From NCBI GenBank assembly GCA_002404345.1, contig DHJN01000001.1:1-27644 (forward strand): a DNA stretch of 27,644 nucleotides, written 5' to 3'. Each line of letters starts with the position of its first letter. Position 1 is the stretch's first letter. Below are positions 1-8,759 of this stretch, in pieces. The translations under genes were made by a program, and so were the position numbers. Origin of the DNA: Actinobacteria bacterium UBA4719. GTDB lineage: Bacteria > Actinomycetota > Actinomycetes > Actinomycetales > Dermatophilaceae. The notes beneath the pieces were generated by a model. It saw only the letters and a list, made by a program, of their open reading frames with translations, was not told the origin of the DNA and did not search any database.

Positions 1-2
1 GG

Positions 3-455
3 GCCGGACGCAAGAGTGCCAAGTCGATGGCCCGGTTCCTCATCGAGGATGTCGCTCCGGTGTACCGCGAGGCCAAGATCCGGCTCGTCCGGATCAACAC
101 CGACGGCGGACCGGAGTTCGGCCGGGCGTTCACCCGGGTTTGCCTCGAGCTCGGGATCGAGCACCACCGCCTGCCGCCGCGGAGCCCCGACCTCAACGCC
201 TTCGTCGAGCGGTTCCAGGGCAGCTGCCTGCACCTCCATTACCGGACCGCGTTCCGCTACCGCTACTACACCTCAGCCGCCGACATCGACGCCGACCTTG
301 CGGCCTGGCTGCGCTACTACAACTTCGAGCGGCCGCACCGCGGCTACCGAACGAAGGGCCGCCGGCCGGCCGAGCTCTTCTACGCGCATCGACCGGGTCT
401 GCTGAAGATGAAAGGATGGGATCCCAATGAGCTCCTCAAAGCGCGCGCTGTCTAG
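3..455 (+). CDS. IS481-type transposase, C-terminal part (5' end outside window)
   Basis: The frame is open from the first bases of the window, so the N-terminus lies outside it; the first internal ATG is at 27. The visible part is the second half of an rve (DDE) integrase core. The motif TDGGPEF carries the second catalytic Asp and PDLNAFVERFQG carries the catalytic Glu. It ends with the YNFERPHRGYRTKGRRPAEL signature common at the C-terminus of IS481/IS3-like transposases. The enzyme would catalyse cut/strand transfer of its insertion sequence. A sequence just after the stop (451-475) recurs at 14531-14559 and may be an element end. A second IS481-type piece lies at about 13550. Whether this copy is complete cannot be judged from the window. 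Confidence 0.85.
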   Translation, partial: AGRKSAKSMARFLIEDVAPVYREAKIRLVRINTDGGPEFGRAFTRVCLELGIEHHRLPPRSPDLNAFVERFQGSCLHLHYRTAFRYRYYTSAADIDADLAAWLRYYNFERPHRGYRTKGRRPAELFYAHRPGLLKMKGWDPNELLKARAV

Positions 456-475
456 CAGGAACGTGGGCCCCACGG
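451..475 (+). repeat. Possible IS end, copy 1 (second copy at 14531-14559)
   Basis: Immediately downstream of the transposase the + strand reads CTAGCAGGA-ACGTG-GGCCCCACGGC. With a few gaps this matches 14531-14559, CTAACAGGACTACGTGCGGCCCCACGGGC. About 24 bases match with 3-4 indels. The position after a transposase suggests a terminal repeat, but the other end of the element is outside the window. From 476 to 615 I see no gene. Confidence 0.3.
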
Positions 476-615
476 CTTAGGGCTTGCGCGAACGTTCCCC
501 AGTCTTGATGTTTCAGCGATCTGTGGTCGATGTCTTCCACTTGCCGAGCGTGAGGTCGACGGTCACATCAGCGAGCGAGCACTTTGCGATGTCGCGCTGT
601 CCCTGCAGTCCCGAG

Positions 616-3600
616 TCATGCCTTCCTCTTGCGCTCGGCGATCTCTTCGAGGAGCCGGAGCTGTTTGTCGACGCGATGAATCAGCTCTTTGCAGCACTCG
701 TCGTCTCTTCCGTGTCCGCCATCGCCACCACCGCCAGGCGGCTGCCGGTCCAGAGCGACCTTATCGCGGGCGGCTTCGCGCACCACGGGCTGGCCGTCGC
801 GGCTGACGCCCACGGCCCGGAACAGGAAGTGGTAGGTGCCGGCGTCGAAGGTCTGGGTGAACCAGTTGGCGTACTCACCGTCGTTTGCGGCGGCATCAGC
901 ATGGGCGCCGTCGTCGAACAACGTAAGCGTCCAGCTACCGCCGCTGGGAGATGTGGCGTGAACGGTGACGGTGCAGCCGAGCACCGGTAGACCGGCCTCG
1001 GTGACCATGGCGGAAAGGAGAATCGGATCGCCGACATACACGGGAGGCGGAGTAACGAACGGCGCCATGCGGAAGTTGCTGCCCACGCCGATGGCGATCC
1101 CGTAGAGCACGGGGTTCTTCTCCGTCCGACACTCCTTGGGCAGGAAGCCGCGTCGGTCACCGTTCTCGACCGGTGGGCCCATGCAGACCTGCCCGCGATG
1201 CTCGATGACGACCTTCCAGCGACCGGCGTAGCGCTTCGGATCGAGTGCCGGCATCTTGAATGTGAGGAAACGCGTCTGGGGAGTCCAGCCCGAGCGCAGT
1301 TGATAGCCCGGCGGGATCAGGCCCGCGTCGATGATCTCGCCGCTGGGTGAGAGGCAGTAGAACGGCAGCCGCATCCCTTCGTAGTCGAACAGCACGACCA
1401 GAGCTTCCACGTCGCCGGGCAGCACGTCGAACTCGATCTCGTGCCGTTGTCCAGGCGCGATCGTGTACATCGGGTCGGTCACCGACGCGGTACCGACCAG
1501 ATCCATGAAGATCTGCGTGTAGTACTTCTCGAGCTGGAAATAGGTGGCCCCGCTCAAGTTCTGGTTGACCCGGAAGAGGTTCTGCGCTGAGCTAGCGAGC
1601 GCTGCCAGCTGCACCGAGTCGATCTCGGAGTCGAGTCCAACGCCGACGGCGTAGATCTTGATCGGCGATGGCTTGGGCATCGCCGTGGTGTTGACGGTAC
1701 CGGTCTGCGGTTCCGGCTTGGGCAACGTCCCGCCGCGGATGCTGAACCAGTTGCCGCCGCCAGACGGATCTTCGAAGGCCCGGTTCTCGATCCCATCCGT
1801 GAGCACGATGACCGCCTGGGTCAGTGCGGCTGGCGTGGTGGCCCGCGGCTTCTGGACCTCCTTGATCCCGGTCATGGCGCCCGCGGCGATGGCCGTGGTC
1901 CCGGTGGCGGGCGGGATATCGGTCGCGACCTTTGCCCGGATCTGGCCCTGGGTGGGGGCGGCGGTCGTCGATACGGGTGTCATCGGCACGACCACGTCCG
2001 GAGACTGATCGAAGCGCACCACTGCTACCCGGTCGTCGAGATCGGGTCGAAGCAATTCGACGAAAAGCTGGCTGGCCGAGATCGCCGCATCGATCTTCAC
2101 TCGTGAGCCGAGCGCGTCGTTCATGCTGCCCGAGTGGTCGACCACCAGCGCCACATCGACGGCGACCGGTGCGGTGATGACCACGCTCAGGGGGAAGGTC
2201 CAGGTCTGGGTGGGAGGAAAGTTGGTGGCGTTGTGACCACTCAGAGTGAGGGTGGCGCTCTTGGAGGTCGGGCTAGGCGCGGCGCCGGCGAAGAAGGAGA
2301 TCGCCACGATCACCTTCCCAGATCCGGCGGGGAAGTTTCCGCACGGAGCGATCGCCTCCGCTGTGTACGTCCGCGTCGAGGGCGGATTCGTGACCGAGCC
2401 AGCAGGATCCGGAAGTCCAAACAGGACGACGTCCGGGCCGCTGATAGTGCCATCGAATGTCAGTGGACCATCGCCGGTGTTCTGGACTTCGAAGAACTTG
2501 ACCGTCCGGAAGCCTTGCTGGATCTGCCCGAGGTCGATCGGTGCGCTCGGCGGCACCGCGATGAGGGCGTTGGCGATGCAGCCCTCGCCATTCAAGGTGA
2601 TCGCGTGCGGGTTCCCCGGCGCCGGGTCGGCAACGTTGAACGTGAACGATGCCGCCCCATCGAGCGCAGGAGTGAAGTCGATCGGGATCGGCCCCGAGTT
2701 CTTTGTGCAGTCGATGGTGCCGCTGAAGCCCATGGAGCTGAAACCGGAGCCGCTAACCGACGGCACGCTGACGCTAGTGAGCGGCCGCGAACCGTTATTC
2801 GTAATTACCAGGTTCTGCGTAGGAGCCTTCTGGCCGACGGGCAGCTTGCCGAAGTTGAACGTCGTCTGGTTGAACTGAATCGCAAAGCTCGCCGCGAGCG
2901 CCCGACCGACGCACGCCAAGTTGTGGTTGCCGTCGCTGGCGCTAACGACCAGGTTGGCGGGATTCCAATTCCCAGTCGTCGTCGGGTTGAATTCGACGAT
3001 CACCGACATGGTCTCGTTCGGCCCCAGCGCCGACCCGATCGCCGGCGTGGCCATTTTCACGGTGAATGGCCCGCTATTTGCGATCGAGTTGATGGTCAGG
3101 CAATCGGTGCCGGTGTTCTTGATCGTGAACTGCTTGGTTGAGGGCGTGAAGGGACAGCCGCCCACGAACAGGTCGGGAAAAGAGTTGGACGACGGCGTGA
3201 CGCCACCGACGCCGGCGGGCAGGGGACACCCTTGGGTCTGGCTGGTCCCGCCCGTGACGTAGTGAATGATCAGCTGTGCCGCCGCCGCTTCGCCCGCGGT
3301 CTGGCCGGTGGGAACGATGGGCGCCGCTAGCGCGCACAGCACGTCCGCGTTATCGCTCCGATGGATGGCGACGCTGGTGTGCTGGGTGCCGTCCTGACCG
3401 TATGCCAGGAAGACGCTGGCGTTGCCCTGGCTGGGATTGACGATCGGTGGCGGAATCGCGTTCGAGCTCGCCGTGACGGTAAGGATGTTGACCTCGGTCC
3501 AGGTCGAGAAGTCGACGAGCGAGAGCCAGCGAGTGCTTGCACCGGCGCCGCTCTCCATGTCGAGGATGACGAGGTACTTGTTGCCCAGCACCATGTAGGA

Positions 3601-3786
3601 CAGCGACCGAGTACTGAGCAAGGGGTGGAAGAGGCTCTTGGCTCCCTGCTGCACAGAAAGGCCGGGATTCGCGCCCCCGGGGGTGTAGGTAAGGGTCTTG
3701 CCGTCGAAGGTCGCGCTCAGGGCTTTCGACCACGCCGTGACGGTTATGAAGAGTCCCGACTGGATGTTTAGCGGCGTGCAGGACAT
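616..3786 (-). CDS. Large VWA protein with ASPM/HYDIN-like repeats
   Basis: A 1056-residue protein. The ATG at 3786 is preceded by AGAGGTG at suitable spacing. Residues about 1-200 are a beta-rich region I do not recognise. Residues about 205-530 hold three roughly 100-residue ASPM/SPD-2/HYDIN-type ('choice-of-anchor D') repeats, each with an NTG/NNG turn: FTIKNTGTDCLTI, LVITNNGSRPLTS, FEVQNTGDGPLTF. From about 543 a VWA domain begins with DVALVVDHSGSM, so the MIDAS metal site DxSxS is intact; VIVLTDG is the later Asp strand. The C-terminal part is beta-rich and ends in CCKELIHRVDKQLRLLEEI, a short charged helix with a Cys pair. No signal peptide or membrane segment is evident. VWA domains bind protein ligands through Mg2+; the partner is unknown. 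It is divergent from the protease-VWA gene at 4296, which shares the VWA module. Confidence 0.85.
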   Translation of the reverse strand: MSCTPLNIQSGLFITVTAWSKALSATFDGKTLTYTPGGANPGLSVQQGAKSLFHPLLSTRSLSYMVLGNKYLVILDMESGAGASTRWLSLVDFSTWTEVNILTVTASSNAIPPPIVNPSQGNASVFLAYGQDGTQHTSVAIHRSDNADVLCALAAPIVPTGQTAGEAAAAQLIIHYVTGGTSQTQGCPLPAGVGGVTPSSNSFPDLFVGGCPFTPSTKQFTIKNTGTDCLTINSIANSGPFTVKMATPAIGSALGPNETMSVIVEFNPTTTGNWNPANLVVSASDGNHNLACVGRALAASFAIQFNQTTFNFGKLPVGQKAPTQNLVITNNGSRPLTSVSVPSVSGSGFSSMGFSGTIDCTKNSGPIPIDFTPALDGAASFTFNVADPAPGNPHAITLNGEGCIANALIAVPPSAPIDLGQIQQGFRTVKFFEVQNTGDGPLTFDGTISGPDVVLFGLPDPAGSVTNPPSTRTYTAEAIAPCGNFPAGSGKVIVAISFFAGAAPSPTSKSATLTLSGHNATNFPPTQTWTFPLSVVITAPVAVDVALVVDHSGSMNDALGSRVKIDAAISASQLFVELLRPDLDDRVAVVRFDQSPDVVVPMTPVSTTAAPTQGQIRAKVATDIPPATGTTAIAAGAMTGIKEVQKPRATTPAALTQAVIVLTDGIENRAFEDPSGGGNWFSIRGGTLPKPEPQTGTVNTTAMPKPSPIKIYAVGVGLDSEIDSVQLAALASSAQNLFRVNQNLSGATYFQLEKYYTQIFMDLVGTASVTDPMYTIAPGQRHEIEFDVLPGDVEALVVLFDYEGMRLPFYCLSPSGEIIDAGLIPPGYQLRSGWTPQTRFLTFKMPALDPKRYAGRWKVVIEHRGQVCMGPPVENGDRRGFLPKECRTEKNPVLYGIAIGVGSNFRMAPFVTPPPVYVGDPILLSAMVTEAGLPVLGCTVTVHATSPSGGSWTLTLFDDGAHADAAANDGEYANWFTQTFDAGTYHFLFRAVGVSRDGQPVVREAARDKVALDRQPPGGGGDGGHGRDDECCKELIHRVDKQLRLLEEIAERKRKA

Positions 3787-3997
3787 CGGAGCACCTCTAT
3801 CTCTGACCTAGGCCGATGTGTGGCTCAAGAGGAGACGGCATGACGTAAAGGACCGCGACGCGAACTCCTAATCGACCGCCTCCCCCGCAGCGGAAGATAG
3901 GCGTCCGCGCAGTAGTGTCAAGTGCTGCTAATGCCAACTGGAGTGCGCCTCGGGCAACTCGACGGCCTTCAGTCGGGTCGAGGCCCGCTTCTGGCGG

Positions 3998-4304
3998 CTA
4001 ACCGGAGCACGCGCGAGCAAATGCGCTCCGAAGCAGCCTGATGACGGACTTGTCATGCCAGTGGACGCCGAAGGCGATATCGATCAGCCGGTTCTCGTGT
4101 ACGTTGCCTGAATGACAACAAGTGGTTCTGCTTGCACGCCAAAACGCGAGAGCGAATCCATATCCGGAAGTGCGTTGATGACCTTCGGCAAGAACGAGCG
4201 GATGTCCAAACGATCGCGTGATGCCCACGGCGAAGCTCCGCAATGTCGGGGCAACGTGCACGCACCTTCCGAGTCTTGGCGATGAGGCTCTCTGAGTGAG
4301 CCAT
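3998..4304 (-). pseudogene. Broken small gene between the two VWA genes
   Basis: On the minus strand an ATG at 4304 opens MAHSESLIAKTRKVRARCPD; the message then continues in a second frame (IRSFLPKVINALPDMDSLSR, then QAEPLVVIQATYT) and in a third (NRLIDIAFGVHWHDKSVIRL) to a stop at 3998. Each stretch reads like an ordinary globular protein while the other frames do not, so I infer a gene of about 100 codons with two frameshifts (near 4210 and near 4100). No family is recognised. Its start overlaps the proposed GTG of the gene at 4296 by a few bases. The rest of the 3787-4295 gap (3787-3997) holds no gene I can support and must contain the divergent promoters. Confidence 0.4.
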
Positions 4305-7244
4305 CGCCTCGGAAGCGTCCTGACCCCGATCGTGCCGTTCGTGATCGGTCCTGACTCGGGTCTGCCCGCAACGGTCGGGAACATGTGGGAACGCAGTTTC
4401 TCGCCACCGGCGGCGCCCGGCGGTACCAAGTTCCTGATGCTCCATCTGATCGCCTCGAACCTGATAGGCGGCGATCGCGTGGAGGTGGACCTCGGCTACG
4501 ACACCGACATCTTCACTGCCGCTTCCGGTCCCAGTTTCTGGACCCGGCCGATCGCGGGAAATTCGGTGACCATTCGCTACGTCGACAACAGCCCGGGGCC
4601 CAGCGCCGGTAACGTCGCGGTCTCGCAGTACGGGCGGGGCGAGGGACTGAAGCTCGGCGGCGCCGACGGTGTAAACGGCGGAAACACCAATGGCGACCTC
4701 TTCTTGACCGATTCCCCGTACACCGAGCCGACCTTTTTCAACGCCGGCGCGGTCTGCCCCGACAAGTCGAACCCCAGTTGGGAAAACGTGGCCTGCATGC
4801 CGGCCGGACTACAGAAGGACATCGCCCGCAGTGTCGGCATGTTCGTGCACGCCGAGGGGGACGCGCTCACAAGTTGTTCGGCGGCGCTCATCGGCCCGGA
4901 CCTGATCTTGACCGCGGCTCATTGCCTTCCCACCCAGGCCGAAGTGGATTCGGCGGCGTTCACGCTCGACTACCAGACCAATTGCGACGGCACCCGACCG
5001 GTCGGCTACAGCCCGAGATTCCTGAAGCTGACCCGGCTGGTCAAGACGGGTGTTGCGCGTCCAGCCGGCGACTTGCGTCCGACCCTCGACTACAGCGTGG
5101 TGCAGTTCGATGCCGGCGCCACGGGCGTCGGTGCCCCCGCCCTCGCGATCCGTCCTGGTTTGCCGGCGGTCGGCGAAGAGCTGTTCGTGGTCCACCATCC
5201 ACGCGGCGTCACCAAGAAGATCTCCCGCAAACCTGCCGACCCGACCTGTCAGGTGCTGAGCGTGATCGGCAACACCATCTACTACGCATGCGACTCGGAT
5301 AACGGCAGTTCCGGCTCACCTGTACTGGATTCGCTCGGTCGGATCGTCGCGGTGAATGATTGGGCGCCCGGGTCGTGCAACAACGAGGGGCAAGCCGCCG
5401 CCGCGATTCTCCAGGACTTCATCGATCCCATGCCGCCGATCAAGGATATGGACGTGATGCTGGTGCTGGATCGCTCTGGCAGCATGACCTTGAGCGGCGT
5501 CAGCGGCGATTCGAAGATGACCGAAGCCAAGCGTGCCGCCGCGCTGTTTCTGGACCTGATTCGCACCGATCGCACCCACCGCGTCGGCATCGTGTCGTTC
5601 AGCGACACGGTGACGCTCGACTCGGTCCTGACCGTGGTCAATTCTGCGGCCATCAATATCCTGATCGGCCCGAGTCCAGCACGCACCAGCGGCATCGTGG
5701 GTGGTATCACAGCGGGAGGGTGGACGAGCATCGGCGGCGGCCTGCAGCGGGCCCAGACCCAATTCCCCGCGCCGGGCCCGGCGACGAACACACGCGCCAT
5801 CCTGCTGATGACCGATGGCTTGCAAAACACACCGCCGATGGTCGCGGACGTGGAAGGCGCACTCGGGGGGACCCAGCTCGACGTGATCGGATTTGGAGGC
5901 GCGGGCGACCTGGACGGCGCGCTGTTAGCTCGTCTGGCTCGCGATCACCGGGGACTCTATAGCCGCGCTGGTGAGGGCCTCGCCCTCAAGAAGTTCTTCG
6001 TCCTCGCCTTTGGCAACATCTTCCAGAGCGGCATCTCGCTCGATCCGGTCTACACGATCAAGGCCAACGCGATCAGCGCCGACCCGATTGCGCTTGGCGT
6101 CTGTGGCGAGGACTCGATCGCTGTGGTGCTCGGTTGGGAGCACCCCGGCTCGGACCTCATCCTCTCGCTGACCGCGCCGGGCGGGTTGCCTGTCGCCTCG
6201 ACGACGCCGGGCATCATCGCGTCGCGCGGGGACACCTGGGCGTATCTTCGCTTTCCGTTGCCCTTCGCCGGTCAGCGCGACGGCAACTGGGTGATCAATG
6301 TGACCCGGCTCGGCTCCGGTGGAGAACTCGCACCGTCGCTGCCGGCCGAGCGCTTTTTCGTCACGACCCTGGTTGAAGGGGGACCCGTGATGCGGCCGCC
6401 AACGCCACGTCGTTATTACACCGGTGACCTCATCAACCCGCTGGTCTCGTTCCGCCATCCCGATGGCGGCCGGGTCGACGCGAGGATGACCCTCGAGGTC
6501 GAGGTGCCCGGCGAGAGTGTTGGAAATGTGCTGGCCAGAAGCGGTCTGCACGATCCGATGAGCATCGGTGGAGACCAACTCTCCGCCGCCGCCAGCACGC
6601 TCATCGCACTTGACCAAGCGCAGGGCGGCGCCTTGATTCCAACCGAGCTCCGGACTTTCGAGTTGTTCGACGACGAAACCCACGAGGAGGGGGCGCTTGA
6701 GCCCGACGGGGTGTACGGCAATCCCCTGGTTGGGCTGACGCGCCACGAGGGGAACTACACGTTTCACGCTCGCGCCGTGTTCGGTGATGCCTGTCAGACC
6801 TCCCGAGAGACCACGTGGTCGGCTTACGTCTCGATCGGGATCGACCCAATCACGACCGCAGTCAAGACCACGACCCTGGGCGCGCTGCCCGGCGGTCGCA
6901 AGCGCGTGCGCATCACCGTCACTCCCAAGGACCGATACGGAAACTACCTCGGGCCTGGCAGGCTCGGTGACTTCGAGCTTCGCGAGCTGGCCGGTAGCCA
7001 ACCGCTCGGGCCGCTGACCGACGCGGGCGATGGTTCCTATGTCCAGGACGTGGCGTGGGATCTGGCGTCAGGCCGGGGCCCCGGAGTCACGCTCGATCAG
7101 CCCGGCCGCCCACCGGTCATCGCCAGCCCACCCGCACCGGCATCCGGCCGGGCATCGAAGGGCTGTCTGTTCCTACTGGTTCTAGCCCTCGTGGCGATTC
7201 TCTCCAGCCTGGTTGTTAACGCCGGCAGTGATCCGGACCGCTAA
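4296..7244 (+). CDS. Trypsin-like serine protease fused to a VWA domain, C-terminally membrane anchored
   Basis: A 982-residue protein starting at GTG 4296; ATG 4383 is an alternative. Residues 1-150 are a beta-rich N-terminal region. Residues about 170-375 are an S1-family protease with His209 (LTAAHC), Asp266 (LDYSVV) and Ser339 in GSSGSPV, so the triad is complete; the GSSGSP form is seen in glutamyl-endopeptidase-like branches. A VWA domain follows at about 385-575 with MIDAS residues Asp392, Ser394, Ser396, Thr477 in GGWTSIG and Asp507 in LLMTDG. The remainder is beta-rich, and residues about 957-975 (CLFLLVLALVAILSSLVV) form one membrane segment with a short tail. No clear N-terminal signal peptide is seen, so topology is uncertain. 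It is divergent from the other VWA gene. The layout suggests a proteolytic enzyme targeted by an adhesion module; substrate unknown. Confidence 0.85.
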   Translation: MSHRLGSVLTPIVPFVIGPDSGLPATVGNMWERSFSPPAAPGGTKFLMLHLIASNLIGGDRVEVDLGYDTDIFTAASGPSFWTRPIAGNSVTIRYVDNSPGPSAGNVAVSQYGRGEGLKLGGADGVNGGNTNGDLFLTDSPYTEPTFFNAGAVCPDKSNPSWENVACMPAGLQKDIARSVGMFVHAEGDALTSCSAALIGPDLILTAAHCLPTQAEVDSAAFTLDYQTNCDGTRPVGYSPRFLKLTRLVKTGVARPAGDLRPTLDYSVVQFDAGATGVGAPALAIRPGLPAVGEELFVVHHPRGVTKKISRKPADPTCQVLSVIGNTIYYACDSDNGSSGSPVLDSLGRIVAVNDWAPGSCNNEGQAAAAILQDFIDPMPPIKDMDVMLVLDRSGSMTLSGVSGDSKMTEAKRAAALFLDLIRTDRTHRVGIVSFSDTVTLDSVLTVVNSAAINILIGPSPARTSGIVGGITAGGWTSIGGGLQRAQTQFPAPGPATNTRAILLMTDGLQNTPPMVADVEGALGGTQLDVIGFGGAGDLDGALLARLARDHRGLYSRAGEGLALKKFFVLAFGNIFQSGISLDPVYTIKANAISADPIALGVCGEDSIAVVLGWEHPGSDLILSLTAPGGLPVASTTPGIIASRGDTWAYLRFPLPFAGQRDGNWVINVTRLGSGGELAPSLPAERFFVTTLVEGGPVMRPPTPRRYYTGDLINPLVSFRHPDGGRVDARMTLEVEVPGESVGNVLARSGLHDPMSIGGDQLSAAASTLIALDQAQGGALIPTELRTFELFDDETHEEGALEPDGVYGNPLVGLTRHEGNYTFHARAVFGDACQTSRETTWSAYVSIGIDPITTAVKTTTLGALPGGRKRVRITVTPKDRYGNYLGPGRLGDFELRELAGSQPLGPLTDAGDGSYVQDVAWDLASGRGPGVTLDQPGRPPVIASPPAPASGRASKGCLFLLVLALVAILSSLVVNAGSDPDR

Positions 7245-7303
7245 TGGGTCAGCGTCCGAATGAGGCACTTCGTCTGCTCGCAGCCTTTCCGTTGAGCGAG
7301 GAT

Positions 7304-7330
7304 GAGATCGCGGTCGTCGAACCGCGTCTC
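7304..7330. terminator. Hairpin between convergent genes
   Basis: GAGATCGCGG (7304-7313) pairs with CCGCGTCTC (7322-7330) with one bulged T, leaving an 8-base loop. It lies between the ends of the convergent genes at 7244 and 7334 and could stop transcription from both sides. There is no T-run, so assignment is tentative. Confidence 0.35.
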
Positions 7331-7333
7331 GCT

Positions 7334-8665
7334 TTAGGCCAACCTCGGTTGCAGCAGCTCCAAAGCGCGCTTCGCCGCCTCGTTGGCTGGCTTTGCCTGA
7401 CCGCGGGCGACCTGCGTCTCGAACAATGCTTGGTACGCGCGCGCACTCATTCGCCGCCCGTGTGGCTCGAGCTCCGCGATCGCCTCGCGGAACGCGGTGT
7501 TGACTTGGGCATCCGAGGCCTTCGTCTTCGCGAGGGCTTGCGCCCGCACCAGCCGGCTGATCGCGCGGCAGCGGCTTGAGGCCTCGGGGTGATCCATGCT
7601 CTGCTGGGCCAGCGTCACGGCGGCGTCGGGGTTGCCGCGGGCGAGCTCGAGCTCGGCCCGGTTCTGCAAGACGTAGCTCATCAGCCGTCCGTCCTTGTGC
7701 TCGGTCGCCAGTCGCTCGGCCTGCGTCAGTGCCTCGGCCGCGCGCGCGGCCTGGCCGCGCGCCACGTAGACCCATCCCAAGGTGTTCCAAGCCGAGCCTA
7801 CGTCGGCTTTGCTATCGAGCTCTTCGTAGGCCTGGAGGCTCCTTCGCGCGTAGGCGAGTGCCGCGTCGAAGTCGCCTTGGCGTTGGCGGGTGACGGCCAG
7901 GTTCTCATACAGGTTCGCCACTGCACGCGGGTCACCGACATCTTCAGCCAAGGCTTTCGCGCGTTCGGTCCGCAGGTCCGCGGCGCCGAAGTCAGAAAGC
8001 ACGACCAGCGTGCCCGCGAGAAACGAGAGCAGCTTGAGTTCGAAGGTGCGATCGACGACCGCCCCTTCGTTCACCAGATGCTCGGCTTGAAGCGCAAAGT
8101 TGAGCGCCTCGCCTTGCTCTTCCAGCCGCGCGTGCGCGACGGCCAGGTCGTAGAGGGTTCGTGCGACCAGTTCCCGATTGCCGGCCGCCCGATACGCGCG
8201 CAAGGCTTCGTCGAGCAGGCGAATGCCGTCCCGGGAGCGATTGGCCGCCGCGAGGGCCCGGCCCCGTAGTCGCTTGACGCGAGGCGCGAGCGAGCCGGTG
8301 GCTTGGTGCTCCAACTGTTCGCCGATGCGGGCTGCGTCGAGCGCCTGACCGCGCGCCAAGAGCGCTTCGGCCTGTACGAGCTGGAGTTCCAACGCGCGTT
8401 GGTCCTCACCGACCGGAGTCTCAATCAGCTCCGCGACCGGCACGCCGAGTCGCGCAGCGACGATCTGCGTCGCGCGCAGCGACATCCGCGTACGCCCGGT
8501 CTCCACCAGGCTGATGAAGCTCTTCGAGAAGTCAGTACCCGCTAGGTCCGACTGCTTCAGCTTGCGCGCCTCGCGCAGCTCGCGGACCCTTCGGCCAAGT
8601 CCCGGATCCACCGGTCCTTTGGCCTTCTGATGAACCACCCGACGCGATTTGGTCGATGCCGGCAC
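7334..8665 (-). CDS. XRE-family helix-turn-helix regulator with TPR repeats (RRNPP-like layout)
   Basis: 443 residues from the GTG at 8665, chosen because a perfect GGAGG lies 7 bases upstream; a longer frame runs to 8896 but its extra residues look non-coding and overlap a separate small gene. Residues about 20-80 are an XRE/Cro HTH: GLGRRVRELREARKLKQSDL, then SKSFISLVETGRT as recognition region. From about 90 to the end there are repeated helical pairs of tetratricopeptide type, such as LYDLAVAHARLEEQGEALN, LYENLAVTRQRQGDFDAAL and AWNTLGWVYVARGQAARAA. This HTH plus TPR plan is that of RRNPP regulators (Rgg, PlcR, PrgX), whose TPRs bind imported peptides, and also of other TPR regulators. 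A small secreted-peptide gene lies 94 bases upstream on the same strand, separated by a strong hairpin, which favours the peptide-sensing reading. Confidence 0.88.
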   Translation of the reverse strand: MPASTKSRRVVHQKAKGPVDPGLGRRVRELREARKLKQSDLAGTDFSKSFISLVETGRTRMSLRATQIVAARLGVPVAELIETPVGEDQRALELQLVQAEALLARGQALDAARIGEQLEHQATGSLAPRVKRLRGRALAAANRSRDGIRLLDEALRAYRAAGNRELVARTLYDLAVAHARLEEQGEALNFALQAEHLVNEGAVVDRTFELKLLSFLAGTLVVLSDFGAADLRTERAKALAEDVGDPRAVANLYENLAVTRQRQGDFDAALAYARRSLQAYEELDSKADVGSAWNTLGWVYVARGQAARAAEALTQAERLATEHKDGRLMSYVLQNRAELELARGNPDAAVTLAQQSMDHPEASSRCRAISRLVRAQALAKTKASDAQVNTAFREAIAELEPHGRRMSARAYQALFETQVARGQAKPANEAAKRALELLQPRLA

Positions 8666-8711
8666 AGCCCCACCTCCGTCTGCCTTCTTCGAGGATAGGC
8701 GAGGCAACCGC

Positions 8712-8744
8712 GGTCTCGAGCGGCGAGTCTCGCCGCCCGAGACC
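8712..8744 (-). promoter_or_regulatory. Strong intercistronic hairpin between peptide and regulator genes
   Basis: On the minus strand a 15-base arm (8744 to 8730) pairs with a 15-base arm (8726 to 8712) around a 3-base loop, with a single G-U pair. It sits in the 94-base gap between the peptide stop (8760) and the regulator start (8665). No T-run follows, so an attenuator, partial terminator or mRNA stability element is more likely than a simple terminator. Confidence 0.55.
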
Positions 8745-8759
8745 AGAAGAACTGAACCG

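Noticed and set aside
2134..3141. Long plus-strand frame of 335 codons
   Set aside because: Arg/Asp/Val-rich antisense shadow of the VWA-HYDIN gene, which has clear domains and a ribosome site.
5925..7001. Long minus-strand frame of 358 codons
   Set aside because: Antisense shadow of the protease-VWA gene; no domain text.
7244..7579. Plus-strand frame starting MGQRPNEALRLLAAFPLSED right at the stop of the protease-VWA gene (TAATG)
   Set aside because: The opening looks natural, but from 7334 on it is wholly antisense to the well-supported XRE-TPR gene and its text becomes compositionally biased.
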